The notes: generated by a model not told the origin, from the sequence alone. A stretch of 10,719 nucleotides of DNA from DASZMJ01 sp035551935 (GCA_035551935.1 DASZMJ010000215.1:1-10719), one strand, 5' to 3'. Positions 1-6,931 are shown, numbered from the stretch's first letter. Made by a program: numbers and translations.

Positions 1-1
1 T

Positions 2-532
2 ATTTGCAATCTTTCCCAATCCCCCCTGGTGGGGGAGGGCCGGGGCGGGGGGGAAGGGTCTCGAAGCCAGGGACGTTGCCATCGTGACGTTGAGGTCTCG
101 CTCGCGGGAATCCAAGGATTCGAGCGAGCGCGAGTCGGCGACATCCTCGCATTCGACCGCTCCGTCACGGGGACCGACCGCGCCAACTTCCTTTCCCGGC
201 TGGCGGGCGAGTCTCCGGAAGACGTCCGCATATTCGAGTCGGCAGGTGCGATCGACGGCTACCTCATGGCCCGCCCCGGCGCGATCGCGACGCAGGTCGG
301 CCCTTGCATCGCGCGCCCGGACGCGGGCTCCATCTTGCTGGCCGACGCCCTCGCACGGCATCGGGGCCGGCCGGTCATCGTCGATGTCCCCGTGGAGAAC
401 GCGGCGGCCCGAGAGGTCGTCGGCGCGGCGGGCCTCGTGCCGCGGCGCGAGCTGCTGAGGATGGTCCGCGGCGACCGAGTCGATGACGATCCCGCGATGA
501 TCTGGGCCAGCTCGGGGCCGGAGATGGGATAG
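2..532 (+). pseudogene. GNAT acetyltransferase, C-terminal domain only (N-terminally truncated)
   Basis: The frame is open from the window edge to the stop at 532; the first possible start is a GTG at 29. From about residue 33 of that reading, the protein resembles the C-terminal domain of YitH-type two-domain GNAT acetyltransferases (Acetyltransf_18). Visible pieces are DRSVTGTDRANFL, GYLMARPG, the ATQVGPCIA strand, VIVDVPVENAAAREVV, LLRMVRG and a final SSGPEMG. These proteins usually have about 280 residues, with the acetyl-CoA-binding GNAT fold first. Here that half is missing: positions 1-80 are low-complexity G-rich sequence that reads as no GNAT motif. Either the gene lost its 5' half by insertion or deletion, or the remainder lies beyond the edge in a displaced position. 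A catalytically active acetyltransferase is unlikely from this piece alone. The family call is by pattern recognition. Confidence 0.6.
31..58 (+). other. G-quadruplex-type G-tract
   Basis: Five runs of three or more G occur in 28 bases on the + strand: G5 at 31-35, G3 at 37-39, G4 at 42-45, G7 at 47-53 and G3 at 56-58. They are separated by loops of 1-2 bases. This satisfies the G3+N1-7 rule for intramolecular quadruplexes with very short loops. The tract follows a C6-TGGT-G5 inverted repeat (21-35). It lies exactly where the N-terminal half of the truncated acetyltransferase should be, so it may mark a rearrangement junction. Folding in the cell is inference. Confidence 0.6.
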
Positions 533-564
533 GACGATCGGACAATGGACATTTGAGATCTGCT

Positions 565-1593
565 ATGCGAGATGCGATCCCGACGATCGACGCCCTCGAC
601 GACCTCCTGAGCGAGCCGCCGGTCCCGGTCGTCGAGTCCCTCGGCCGGATCGAGGGCGATATCCTCGTGCTCGGCGTGGCCGGCAAGATGGGGCCGTCGC
701 TGGCGCGGATGGCGAAGCGGGCCTCGGAGGAGGCCGGGGTACGGCGGCGGGTGATCGGCGTGGCGCGGTTCGGGGCGCCGGAAGACGAGGGGCGATTCCA
801 GGAGTTCGGCGTCGAGACGATCCGATGCGACCTGCTCCAGCCCGGTGCCCTGGAGGCGCTGCCGGACGCTCCGAACGTCGTCTTCCTGGCCGGCCGGAAG
901 TTCGGCTCGACCGGGGACGAGCCGCGGACCTGGGCCGTGAACGCGTTGCTGCCGGGCCTGGTCGCGCGGCGGTTCCGCGCGAGCCGGATCGTCGCCCTCT
1001 CGACGGGGAATGTGTACGGCTTGATCCCTCAGGGACGCGGCGGCTCGCGCGAGGACGACCCGCTCGACCCGCGCGGCGAGTACGCGATGAGCTGCGTCGG
1101 CCGCGAGCGCATCCTGTCGTTTTCGAGCGCGACGCTCGGCACGCCGATGGCGATCCTCCGGCTGAACTACGCGGTCGAGATGCGCTATGGAGTCCTCGTC
1201 GATCTCGCGCGTCGGATCCTCGACGGCCTGCCGATCGACCTGACGACGGGCCACTTCAACGCGATCTGGCAAGGGGACGCCGCCGCGATCGCGCTGCGGG
1301 CATTGGAGCACGTCGCGAAGCCGCCGCTGGTCCTCAACGTGACCGGGCCGGAGGTCCTGTCGGTGCGAGACGTCGCCGACCGTCTCGGTGTGTTGCTCGG
1401 CCGGCAAGTCGCGTTCGAAGGCATGGAGTCGGGCGAGGCGCTTCTGAGCGACAGCGGTCGTTGCCGAGAACTCTTCGGCCCGCCGCTGGTCCCGCTCGAC
1501 CGGGTCCTCCGGTGGACGGCCGACTGGCTGCTCCGCGGCGGCCCGACGTTCGACAAGCCGACCCATTTCGAGGTCCGCGACGGCCGGTTCTGA
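565..1593 (+). CDS. NAD-dependent epimerase/dehydratase-like protein (extended SDR)
   Basis: A 342-residue Rossmann-fold protein. Near the N-terminus ILVLGVAGKMG (about residues 33-43) supplies the GxxGxxG dinucleotide loop. VVFLAGRKFG and ALSTGNVYG (about 106-114 and 144-152) follow the extended SDR pattern, and the C-terminal third resembles the substrate-binding part of sugar-nucleotide epimerases. The catalytic tyrosine would be Y173 in GEYAMSCVGRE, but the usual YxxxK lysine is a cysteine (C177). The enzyme may therefore use an altered mechanism or have lost activity. The ATG at 565 is preferred over an in-frame TTG at 553 because the extra residues add nothing recognisable. It opens the 565-4798 gene run, with a 25-base gap to the aldolase-like gene. 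Substrate unknown; sugar or sugar-acid oxidoreduction is inferred from the neighbours. The broad family is fairly sure, the activity is not. Confidence 0.8.
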   Translation: MRDAIPTIDALDDLLSEPPVPVVESLGRIEGDILVLGVAGKMGPSLARMAKRASEEAGVRRRVIGVARFGAPEDEGRFQEFGVETIRCDLLQPGALEALPDAPNVVFLAGRKFGSTGDEPRTWAVNALLPGLVARRFRASRIVALSTGNVYGLIPQGRGGSREDDPLDPRGEYAMSCVGRERILSFSSATLGTPMAILRLNYAVEMRYGVLVDLARRILDGLPIDLTTGHFNAIWQGDAAAIALRALEHVAKPPLVLNVTGPEVLSVRDVADRLGVLLGRQVAFEGMESGEALLSDSGRCRELFGPPLVPLDRVLRWTADWLLRGGPTFDKPTHFEVRDGRF

Positions 1594-1605
1594 GCGGGGG
1601 ATGAT

Positions 1606-1613
1606 GGGAGGAG
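1606..1613 (+). promoter_or_regulatory. Ribosome binding site that fixes the aldolase-like start
   Basis: GGGAGGAG lies 5 bases before the ATG at 1619. Two earlier in-frame ATGs (1601, 1604) sit in front of or touching this site and so cannot use it. The N-terminus is therefore MSQPIPA rather than MMGGDP. Confidence 0.75.
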
Positions 1614-1618
1614 ACCCG

Positions 1619-2689
1619 ATGTCGCAACCGATCCCCGCCCCGGTGCTCGACGCCCTCCGCCGGGGCTTGGTGATCCCGGCGATGCCGCTGGCGTTGACGG
1701 CGGACTTGCGGCTCGACGAGCGTCGCCAGCGGGCCCTCGTCCGCTACTACGACGCGGCCGGCGCGGGCGGCCTGGCGGTCGGCGTGCACACGACCCAGTT
1801 CGAGATCCGCGACCCGGAGCACGCCCTGTTCGAGCCGGTCCTCGCCCTCGCCGCCCAGGAACTCGACCGCGCCGACGCCGCCCGGGCCGTGCCGATGGTG
1901 CGGGTCGCCGGCCTCTGCGGCCCGACGTCGCAGGCGGTCGCCGAGGCGGCAATGGCCCGATCGCTCGGCTACCACGCCGGCCTGCTCAGCCTCGCCGCGA
2001 CCGGCCTCGCCGACGACGCCGCGCGCCTCGACCATTGCCGGGCCGTCGCCGAGGTCCTCCCGCTCGTCGGCTTCTACCTCCAGCGCGCCGTGGGTGGGCC
2101 GATCCTCTCGCACCGTTTCTGGCGCGGCTTCGCCGCGATCGACCGCGTGGTCGCGATCAAGATCGCCCCGTTCGACCGCTACCGGACGCTCGACGTCGTC
2201 CGCGCCGTCGCCGAGTCCGGCCGCGACGACATCGCGCTTTACACCGGCAACGACGACCACATCGTCCTCGACCTCGTCACGCCCTACAGGTTTGTCGTGA
2301 ACGGCCGCCCCGTCGAGCGCCGGGTCGTCGGCGGCCTGCTCGGGCAGTGGGCGGTCTGGACGAGGAGGGCGGTCGTGTTGCTCGACGCCTGCCACGCCCT
2401 GGCGCGCTCGGAGGCTCCCATCCCGATGGACTTGCTGCGCCAGTCCGTCGCGTTGACCGACGCGAACGCGGCGATCTTCGACGTCTCCAACGACTTCCGC
2501 GGCTGCATCGCCGGCCTCCACCTCGTCCTGCGTCGGCAAGGCCTGCTCGACGACGTCCGCACCCTCGACCCCCGCGCCGGCCTGGGCCCCGGCCAGGAGG
2601 CGGAGATCGACCGCGTCTGCCGTGACCATGCCGATCTCAATGACGATGATTTCATCGCACAACATCTCGACGCCTGGCTGCGGCCCTGA
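1619..2689 (+). CDS. Dihydrodipicolinate synthase/N-acetylneuraminate lyase family aldolase
   Basis: A 356-residue class I aldolase-like TIM barrel of the DapA/NanA superfamily. The Schiff-base lysine is K181 in VVAIKIAPFDR and the conserved tyrosine is Y153 in VGFYLQRAVGG. Their spacing of 28 residues equals that of Y133 and K161 in E. coli DapA. The strand-loop GGLAVGVHTTQFEIR (about residues 52-66) replaces the usual GTTGE motif, so the substrate is probably not that of true DapA. The protein is also about 60 residues longer than DapA. Family members split or join pyruvate-derived carbonyl compounds, including sugar acids. The neighbours (epimerase-like protein before, aldo/keto reductase after) favour sugar-acid breakdown over lysine synthesis; this is inference. 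The start is set by a strong ribosome binding site 5 bases upstream. Confidence 0.85.
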   Translation: MSQPIPAPVLDALRRGLVIPAMPLALTADLRLDERRQRALVRYYDAAGAGGLAVGVHTTQFEIRDPEHALFEPVLALAAQELDRADAARAVPMVRVAGLCGPTSQAVAEAAMARSLGYHAGLLSLAATGLADDAARLDHCRAVAEVLPLVGFYLQRAVGGPILSHRFWRGFAAIDRVVAIKIAPFDRYRTLDVVRAVAESGRDDIALYTGNDDHIVLDLVTPYRFVVNGRPVERRVVGGLLGQWAVWTRRAVVLLDACHALARSEAPIPMDLLRQSVALTDANAAIFDVSNDFRGCIAGLHLVLRRQGLLDDVRTLDPRAGLGPGQEAEIDRVCRDHADLNDDDFIAQHLDAWLRP

Positions 2690-2702
2690 GCCGGCGCGTG
2701 GG

Positions 2703-2732
2703 TTGTCGCGCCCGCGGGCCGAGGCGTAAGAT
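2703..2732 (+). promoter_or_regulatory. Putative promoter before the aldo/keto reductase
   Basis: TTGTCG (2703-2708) and TAAGAT (2727-2732), 18 bases apart, each match four of six positions of the sigma-70 -35 and -10 consensus. The -10-like box ends 37 bases before the ATG at 2770, in the 80-base gap after the aldolase gene. It could give the reductase and aroB their own transcription. Weak by itself; supported by similar boxes elsewhere in the window. Confidence 0.3.
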
Positions 2733-2769
2733 GCGAGGCGAACCGGGGGCCAAACGGGGGGCGACACCG

Positions 2770-3663
2770 ATGGAATTGCGGCAGCTCGGCGGGACGGACA
2801 TGCGCGTGAGCGTCCTGGGGTTCGGCGGCGCGGAGATCGGCTTCGAGAAGGCCGAGCCCGAGGCCGTCGCCCGCCTGCTCGACGGGGCCCTCGACGCGGG
2901 CCTGAATGTCATCGACACCGCCGAGTGCTACCTCGCCAGCGAGGAGCTGATCGGCCGGGCCGTCTCGCGCCGCCGCGGCGATTACCACCTCTTCACCAAG
3001 TGCGGCCACCCCGACGCGCCCGGCGTCGAGGACTGGCGGCCCGAGTCCTTGCTCGCGAGCATCGAGCGCAGCCTGAAGCGGCTGAAGACCGACTGCGTCG
3101 ACCTCGTGCAGTTGCATAGCTGCTCCGAGGCCGAGCTGCGCAAGGGCGACGTGATCGCCGCGCTCCAGAAGGCCCGCGAGAAGGGGTTCACGCGCTACGT
3201 CGGCTACAGCGGCGACGGCGGCGCGGCGAAGTTCGCGATCGAGTGCGGGGCGTTCGACACGCTCCAGACCTCCATCAGCATCGCCGACCAGGAGGCCATC
3301 GACCTGACCTTGCCGCTGGCGCGCGAGCGCAACGTCGGCGTCATCGTCAAGCGACCGATCGCCAACGCCGCGTGGCGGTATTCGAGCAAGCCCGAGCTGG
3401 CCTACCACCAGACGTACTGGGAACGACTCCAGACGTTAGACTATGATTTCTTGAAGGACCCCGCCCGGGCCGCGTCGGTGGCCCTGCGGTTCACCCTGGG
3501 ATTGCCGGGGGTCCACACGGCGATCGTCGGCACGACGAAGCCCGACCGCTGGCGGCAGAACGCCACCTTGCTCGCCGCCGGGCCGCTGCCGAAGGACGAA
3601 TCCGAGGCCATCCGCTCCCGATGGCGCGCGGTCGCCGACGCTTCGTGGACGGGCCAGACCTGA
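2770..3663 (+). CDS. Aldo/keto reductase
   Basis: A 297-residue NADPH-type aldo/keto reductase, the usual length for the bacterial branch. The N-terminus MELRQLGGTDMRVSVLGFGG is the classic first strand. The catalytic tetrad is complete: D49 and Y54 in VIDTAECY, K77 in LFTKCG and H116 in LVQLHS. Later pieces fit the barrel (RYVGYSGDG, GVIVKRP, and a final ALRFTLGLPGVHTAIVGTT that resembles the cofactor-binding end of the family). It should interconvert a carbonyl and an alcohol in the cytoplasm; the substrate is not visible. An upstream in-frame GTG at 2698 would add 24 arginine-rich residues and is rejected. The stop is one base before the aroB start, so the two genes are almost certainly transcribed and translated together. 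Confidence 0.93.
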   Translation: MELRQLGGTDMRVSVLGFGGAEIGFEKAEPEAVARLLDGALDAGLNVIDTAECYLASEELIGRAVSRRRGDYHLFTKCGHPDAPGVEDWRPESLLASIERSLKRLKTDCVDLVQLHSCSEAELRKGDVIAALQKAREKGFTRYVGYSGDGGAAKFAIECGAFDTLQTSISIADQEAIDLTLPLARERNVGVIVKRPIANAAWRYSSKPELAYHQTYWERLQTLDYDFLKDPARAASVALRFTLGLPGVHTAIVGTTKPDRWRQNATLLAAGPLPKDESEAIRSRWRAVADASWTGQT

Positions 3664-3664
3664 C

Positions 3665-4798
3665 ATGGACGGCGACGACTCGGCCAAGGCCGTGACGGTC
3701 CCCCTCGGGTCGCGGACGTATGACGTCCGGGTCGTGGCCGACGACCCAGGCGGCTTCGGCCCGTTCGCGCATGCGAGCCTCGAACGCTCGTGGGCCGGCC
3801 GGGGGTGCGGCAAGGCGCTGGTCGTGACCGACGAGAACGTCCGGCCGTTCGCGAGCCGGTTCGCCGAGGGGCTGGCCGCCGTCGGCATCGCGCCGACATC
3901 GGCCGTGGTGCCGCCGGGCGAGGCGTCGAAGGGGCTCGACGAGGCGGCTCGGCTTTACGATCAGCTCATCGAGATGAAGGCGGATCGGCATACGGCCGTC
4001 GTGGCCGTCGGCGGGGGCGTCGTGGGCGACCTGGCCGGGTTCGTCGCCGCGACCTTCGCGCGCGGCCTGCCGCTGTTGATGGCGCCGACGAGTTTGCTGG
4101 CGATGGTGGATAGCTCCGTCGGCGGCAAGGTGGGGGTCAACCACCCGAAGGCCAAGAACATCATCGGCGCCTTCCACCAGCCGGCCGGCGTCTGGATCGA
4201 CATCGCGAAGCTTTCGACCCTCCCCCCGCGCGAGCTGCGCTGCGGTCTGGCCGAGGTCGTCAAGTACGGCGTCATCCTCGACTCCGAGTTCTTCGCCTCC
4301 CTCGAGCGCGAGGCCGATTCGATCCTGGCGCTCGACGCGTCCTCGATCTTGCGGATCATCGTCCGATCGTGCGAGCTGAAGGCCGACGTGGTGGCGCGCG
4401 ACGAGCGCGAGGAGACGGGCCTGCGGGCCGTCCTGAACTTCGGCCACACGGTCGGCCACGCGATCGAGGCCGTCGCCGGCTACGGCGACCGCTTCCGCCA
4501 CGGCGAGGCCGTCGCCGTCGGCATGGTCGCCGAGTCGCGGCTGGCCGAACGGCTCGGCTGGATCGACGCCGCGACGACGGGACGCCTCGTCGCACTCCTC
4601 GCCCGCTTCGGCCTGCCCGTCGCCGCGCCCGGGCTCGACGCCGACGCCCTGCTCGACGCCATGGCCCGCGACAAGAAGAACCGCGCCGGCCGCCTCCGCT
4701 TCGTCCTCCCCCGCCGCCTCGGCCGCGTCGAGCTGACCGACGCCCCGACGATCGACGACGTCCGCGCCGTCCTCGGTTCGATTCAGGCGGATTCCTGA
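3665..4798 (+). CDS. aroB: 3-dehydroquinate synthase
   Basis: A 377-residue AroB. It converts DAHP to 3-dehydroquinate, the second step of the shikimate route to aromatic amino acids, using bound NAD and a divalent metal. Nearly every signature is present: PPGEASKG (83-90), the NAD loop GGGVVGDLAGF (116-126), PTSLLAMVDSSVGGKVGVNHP (about 141-161), LAEVVKYG (195-202), NFGHTVGHAIE (258-268) and HGEAVAVGM (279-287). By analogy with the characterised fungal domain, the metal ligands are E197, H261 and H279, with H265 catalytic. The ATG follows the reductase stop by one base (TGACATG), indicating translational coupling. The 3' end overlaps the convergent membrane-protein gene by 16 bases. Its place behind a sugar-type aldolase and reductase is unusual for a biosynthetic gene and may be simple co-transcription. 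Confidence 0.97.
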   Translation: MDGDDSAKAVTVPLGSRTYDVRVVADDPGGFGPFAHASLERSWAGRGCGKALVVTDENVRPFASRFAEGLAAVGIAPTSAVVPPGEASKGLDEAARLYDQLIEMKADRHTAVVAVGGGVVGDLAGFVAATFARGLPLLMAPTSLLAMVDSSVGGKVGVNHPKAKNIIGAFHQPAGVWIDIAKLSTLPPRELRCGLAEVVKYGVILDSEFFASLEREADSILALDASSILRIIVRSCELKADVVARDEREETGLRAVLNFGHTVGHAIEAVAGYGDRFRHGEAVAVGMVAESRLAERLGWIDAATTGRLVALLARFGLPVAAPGLDADALLDAMARDKKNRAGRLRFVLPRRLGRVELTDAPTIDDVRAVLGSIQADS

Positions 4799-5391
4799 CC
4801 CCGCTTCGAGTCGTGCAGCATCCGCGAGACGAGGCCGCCGACGACCGCCAGCATCAGGGCGAACAGCGAGTGGCCGATGCGGACGAAGTCCTCGGTCGTG
4901 CGGCGCGACCGGGCGGGGAGGGCCCAGGTCGCGAAGGCGGTCGGCCCGTTGCCCCCGCCCGGCGCCGAGCCGACGGAGACGTCGGCGAACGAACCGCCGC
5001 GTTGCAGGGGCTTGAGCTGCCCCGCGGCGTCGACGACCAAGAGGTCGAGATTGCCATCATTGTCGAGGTCGGCGATGCCCCCCCCCGTCGGCTTTGGCCG
5101 CTTCGAGTCGAGGAAGGTCAGGAACTTCGTCGTCGGTAGCCTCGGCTCGACGCCCGGCGCGAGGATTACCAACAGATAGGCCCAGCCGAACAGGGCGAAG
5201 CCGAGCCAGAAGGCCCGACGACGGTCGGCGCGATGGACGGCCAGCAGCACCGCGACGAGCAACGCCCCGAGCGTCACCCCCAGCAACCCCGCGTCCCATG
5301 CCGGCGACGCCGCCCGCAACGCCGCCAACCCCACCGCGACGAACACCACCACGCCCAGCAGGCTGGCGATCGAGAACCGGGGCCGTCGCAT
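4783..5391 (-). CDS. Small membrane protein with one FG-GAP/VCBS-like calcium motif
   Basis: A 202-residue integral membrane protein. Three hydrophobic helices come first (about residues 7-27, 34-52 and 60-79), starting RRPRFSIASLLGVVVFVAVG. I associate this module with planctomycete proteins, where other soluble domains follow it. A polar stretch then carries ADLDNDGNLDLLVVD (about 107-121), a DxDxDGxxD calcium-binding turn of FG-GAP repeats, and a fourth helix (about 172-189) ends the chain. Only one FG-GAP-like hairpin is present, whereas propeller proteins have about seven, so it may be a relic or part of an oligomer. The ATG at 5391 is fixed by a strong ribosome binding site; an upstream in-frame ATG at 5445 is rejected. 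The last 16 coding bases overlap aroB convergently. Function unknown. Confidence 0.8.
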   Translation of the reverse strand: MRRPRFSIASLLGVVVFVAVGLAALRAASPAWDAGLLGVTLGALLVAVLLAVHRADRRRAFWLGFALFGWAYLLVILAPGVEPRLPTTKFLTFLDSKRPKPTGGGIADLDNDGNLDLLVVDAAGQLKPLQRGGSFADVSVGSAPGGGNGPTAFATWALPARSRRTTEDFVRIGHSLFALMLAVVGGLVSRMLHDSKRGQESA

Positions 5392-5396
5392 GGTCG

Positions 5397-5402
5397 ACCT
5401 CC
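5397..5402 (-). promoter_or_regulatory. Ribosome binding site of the membrane protein
   Basis: On the minus strand GGAGGT stands 5 bases before the ATG at 5391. This near-perfect Shine-Dalgarno decides between that start and the in-frame ATG at 5445, which would add 18 proline- and arginine-rich residues. Confidence 0.8.
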
Positions 5403-5444
5403 GTCGGGGGAATGGGGGCGGATCGAGGAAATCCGTCCCTGTCA

Positions 5445-5474
5445 ATCCTAACCACTTCGGAGACGCACGTTCAA
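5445..5474 (-). promoter_or_regulatory. Putative promoter of the membrane protein gene
   Basis: On the minus strand TTGAAC (5474-5469) and TAGGAT (5450-5445) are separated by 18 bases. The -10-like box ends 53 bases before the ATG at 5391. The -35-like box overlaps the stop region of the DinB-like gene. This suggests the membrane gene is transcribed on its own rather than only as read-through from msrA. Each box matches at least four of six sigma-70 consensus positions. Confidence 0.4.
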
Positions 5475-5989
5475 GGGGGCGCGCCTTGCTCGGGGGTCGA
5501 GGGGACGAAGGCGAAGCGGTAGCGGTCGCCGAGCTGGAGGCGGGTCATGAGGACGATTTCCTGGACGTGGCCGGTCAGGTGCGAGAGGCTGTGCCAGGTG
5601 GCCGAGAGGGCGGTCTCGTCGAACCCCTGGATGCGGCGCGGCTCGGTGAGCCGGGCGGGGTCGAGGACCGCGAGCGCGGCGTCGGCCTCGGCGACGGCGG
5701 CATGGAGGCGGCGGAGGAGCTCGCCCTTGGCGATCGGCCCGCGCTCGGCGAACTCGGCCGGCCGGTCGCGCGTGTCGGTCGCGCCGCCGACGCCGGCGAC
5801 GACCCACTGCCGGAGGTTGCCGGCGAGGTGGAGCAGCAGGTTGCCGATCGCGTTCAAGCCCGCGGCGGGCCGCCACCAGACCTGGGCGTCGTCGAGCTGC
5901 CCGACGCAGTGCTCGACCCGCCCGATCGACTCGGCGAGGTGCCGCCGCGCCACGCCGAGGAACTCCGCACCGATCGCCATGTTCGACAT
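5471..5989 (-). CDS. DinB superfamily / DUF1572 protein
   Basis: A 172-residue protein with the DinB four-helix bundle pattern. The metal-binding histidines are visible: H54 in LLLHLAGNLRQW, and H137 and H141 in HSLSHLTGHVQEIV (an HxxxH pair). The AIGNLLLHLAGN segment and the TRDRPAEFAERG loop are typical of the DUF1572 branch. DinB-fold proteins include thiol S-transferases such as bacillithiol, mycothiol and glutathione transferases or isomerases, as well as many of unknown role. The gene starts 19 bases behind msrA on the same strand, so a shared role in thiol or redox stress is plausible but inferred. GTGGAG lies 8 bases before the ATG at 5989; a second ATG at 5980 is less well placed. 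Confidence 0.85.
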   Translation of the reverse strand: MSNMAIGAEFLGVARRHLAESIGRVEHCVGQLDDAQVWWRPAAGLNAIGNLLLHLAGNLRQWVVAGVGGATDTRDRPAEFAERGPIAKGELLRRLHAAVAEADAALAVLDPARLTEPRRIQGFDETALSATWHSLSHLTGHVQEIVLMTRLQLGDRYRFAFVPSTPEQGAPP

Positions 5990-6008
5990 AATAAGATCTC
6001 CACATCAA

Positions 6009-6479
6009 TCAAATATGACAACCCGATCCGCCGTTCTTCTGGAAGTAGCGCTGGTGGTATTCCTCGGCGCGCCAGAAGGTCGCGGCGGGGGCGATCTGGG
6101 TGACGATCGGCCGTCGGAAGCGGCCGGCGGCGTCGAGGCGGGCCCTGGCGGCCTCGGCGGCGCGGCGCTGGTCGTCGTCGTGGTAGAAGACCGCCGAGCG
6201 GTACTGCGAGCCGACGTCGGGCCCCTGGCGGTTCGGGGTGGTGGGGTCGTGGATCTCGAAGAAGACGTCGAGCAGCCGATCGTAGGAGACTTGCGCCGGG
6301 TCGAACTCGACGCGCACGGCCTCGGCGTGGCCGGTGCGGCCGGAGCAGACGTCGCGATACGAGGGGTTGTCCGTGTGGCCGCCGGTGTAGCCGACCTCGG
6401 CGTCGACGACCCCCGGCACGCGCCGGAAGGCCTCCTCGACGCCCCAGAAGCAGCCCGCGGCGAAGGTCGCCGTCGCCAT
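6009..6479 (-). CDS. msrA: Peptide-methionine (S)-S-oxide reductase
   Basis: A 156-residue MsrA, which repairs oxidised methionine (the S epimer) in proteins using thioredoxin-type electrons. The catalytic cysteine is C10 in the diagnostic GCFWGVEEAF. VGYTGGHTDNPSYRDVCSG (about 29-47), GHAEAVRVEFDP (about 50-61), GSQYRSAVFYH (about 90-100) and EEYHQRYF (139-146) follow in the expected order. C154 near the C-terminus (GSGCHI) is the likely resolving cysteine. The ATG at 6479 follows AAGGGGA at 8 bases; an upstream in-frame ATG at 6578 would add 33 basic residues with no family match. It is divergent from the S4 gene with 182 bases between them, and leads the DinB-like gene. Confidence 0.96.
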   Translation of the reverse strand: MATATFAAGCFWGVEEAFRRVPGVVDAEVGYTGGHTDNPSYRDVCSGRTGHAEAVRVEFDPAQVSYDRLLDVFFEIHDPTTPNRQGPDVGSQYRSAVFYHDDDQRRAAEAARARLDAAGRFRRPIVTQIAPAATFWRAEEYHQRYFQKNGGSGCHI

Positions 6480-6525
6480 GGTCGAATTCCCCTTCGAACG
6501 AATTGGTCCATGATCCTCCCCACGA

Positions 6526-6554
6526 GTTCTACGCCCGGCGTGGCCGCGGGGCAA
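6526..6554 (-). promoter_or_regulatory. Putative promoter of the msrA-DinB-like pair
   Basis: On the minus strand TTGCCC (6554-6549) and TAGAAC (6531-6526) are 17 bases apart. The -10-like box ends 46 bases before the msrA ATG. It lies within the 182-base divergent gap shared with the S4 gene. Each hexamer is a partial sigma-70 match. Confidence 0.3.
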
Positions 6555-6661
6555 GGCCGGGGCGGAGGGCCGTCGCATCTAGGCCGTCCGGGGGTCCGGG
6601 CGGTAGGATAAGGGGCGCGGCGATCGTCGTTGCGAGCAGCGTCGCGGACGGGGTGAGGCGG

Positions 6662-6880
6662 ATGGGAGAAGCGGAGCGGTTGGTCGTCGGCGACCGGGCG
6701 ATCAACCTGACGCAGGTGCTGAAGCTCGCGGGCTGGGCCGAGCACGGGGCCCAGGCCAAGGCGTGGATCGCCGAGGGGCGCGTCCGCGTCAACGGCGAGG
6801 TCGAGACGCGGAAGCGGCGGCAGATGGCCCTCGGCGACGCCGTGCAGCTCGAGGGCGGACCGACCTTGATCCTCGCCTGA
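6662..6880 (+). CDS. Small S4-domain RNA-binding protein (YbcJ/YaaA type)
   Basis: A 72-residue protein that is almost entirely one S4 domain. INLTQVLKLAGWAEHGAQAK (14-33) is the first helix pair, AWIAEGRVRVNGEVETRKRR (34-53) the basic RNA-binding loop and strand, and LGDAVQLEG closes it. Stand-alone S4 proteins of this size (E. coli YbcJ, Bacillus YaaA) are thought to bind structured RNA, probably on ribosomes or ribosome precursors. The ATG at 6662 has GAGG three bases upstream. The open frame extends back to 6503, but that stretch is arginine- and glycine-rich without homology. A TAGGAT box (6604-6609) lies 52 bases upstream. The phosphofructokinase gene begins 51 bases downstream, probably in the same transcript. 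Confidence 0.9.
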   Translation: MGEAERLVVGDRAINLTQVLKLAGWAEHGAQAKAWIAEGRVRVNGEVETRKRRQMALGDAVQLEGGPTLILA

Positions 6881-6919
6881 CCCTCCCCGGGCGAGCATCG
6901 GGTGGAGGCTGGCTCGTAC

Positions 6920-6927
6920 GAGGGGAG
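6920..6927 (+). promoter_or_regulatory. Ribosome binding site of the phosphofructokinase gene
   Basis: GAGGGGAG lies 4 bases before the ATG at 6932. It supports that start over the in-frame GTG at 6902, as does the fact that MKRIAILTAGGD is the true first strand of the family. Confidence 0.7.
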
Positions 6928-6931
6928 ACCC

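Noticed and set aside
553..565. TTG start for the epimerase-like gene.
   Set aside because: It adds four residues without homology; the ATG at 565 is the better start.
259..1566. A 435-codon minus-strand open frame opposite the epimerase-like gene.
   Set aside because: Arginine- and aspartate-rich translation without domains, opposite a gene with clear family motifs.
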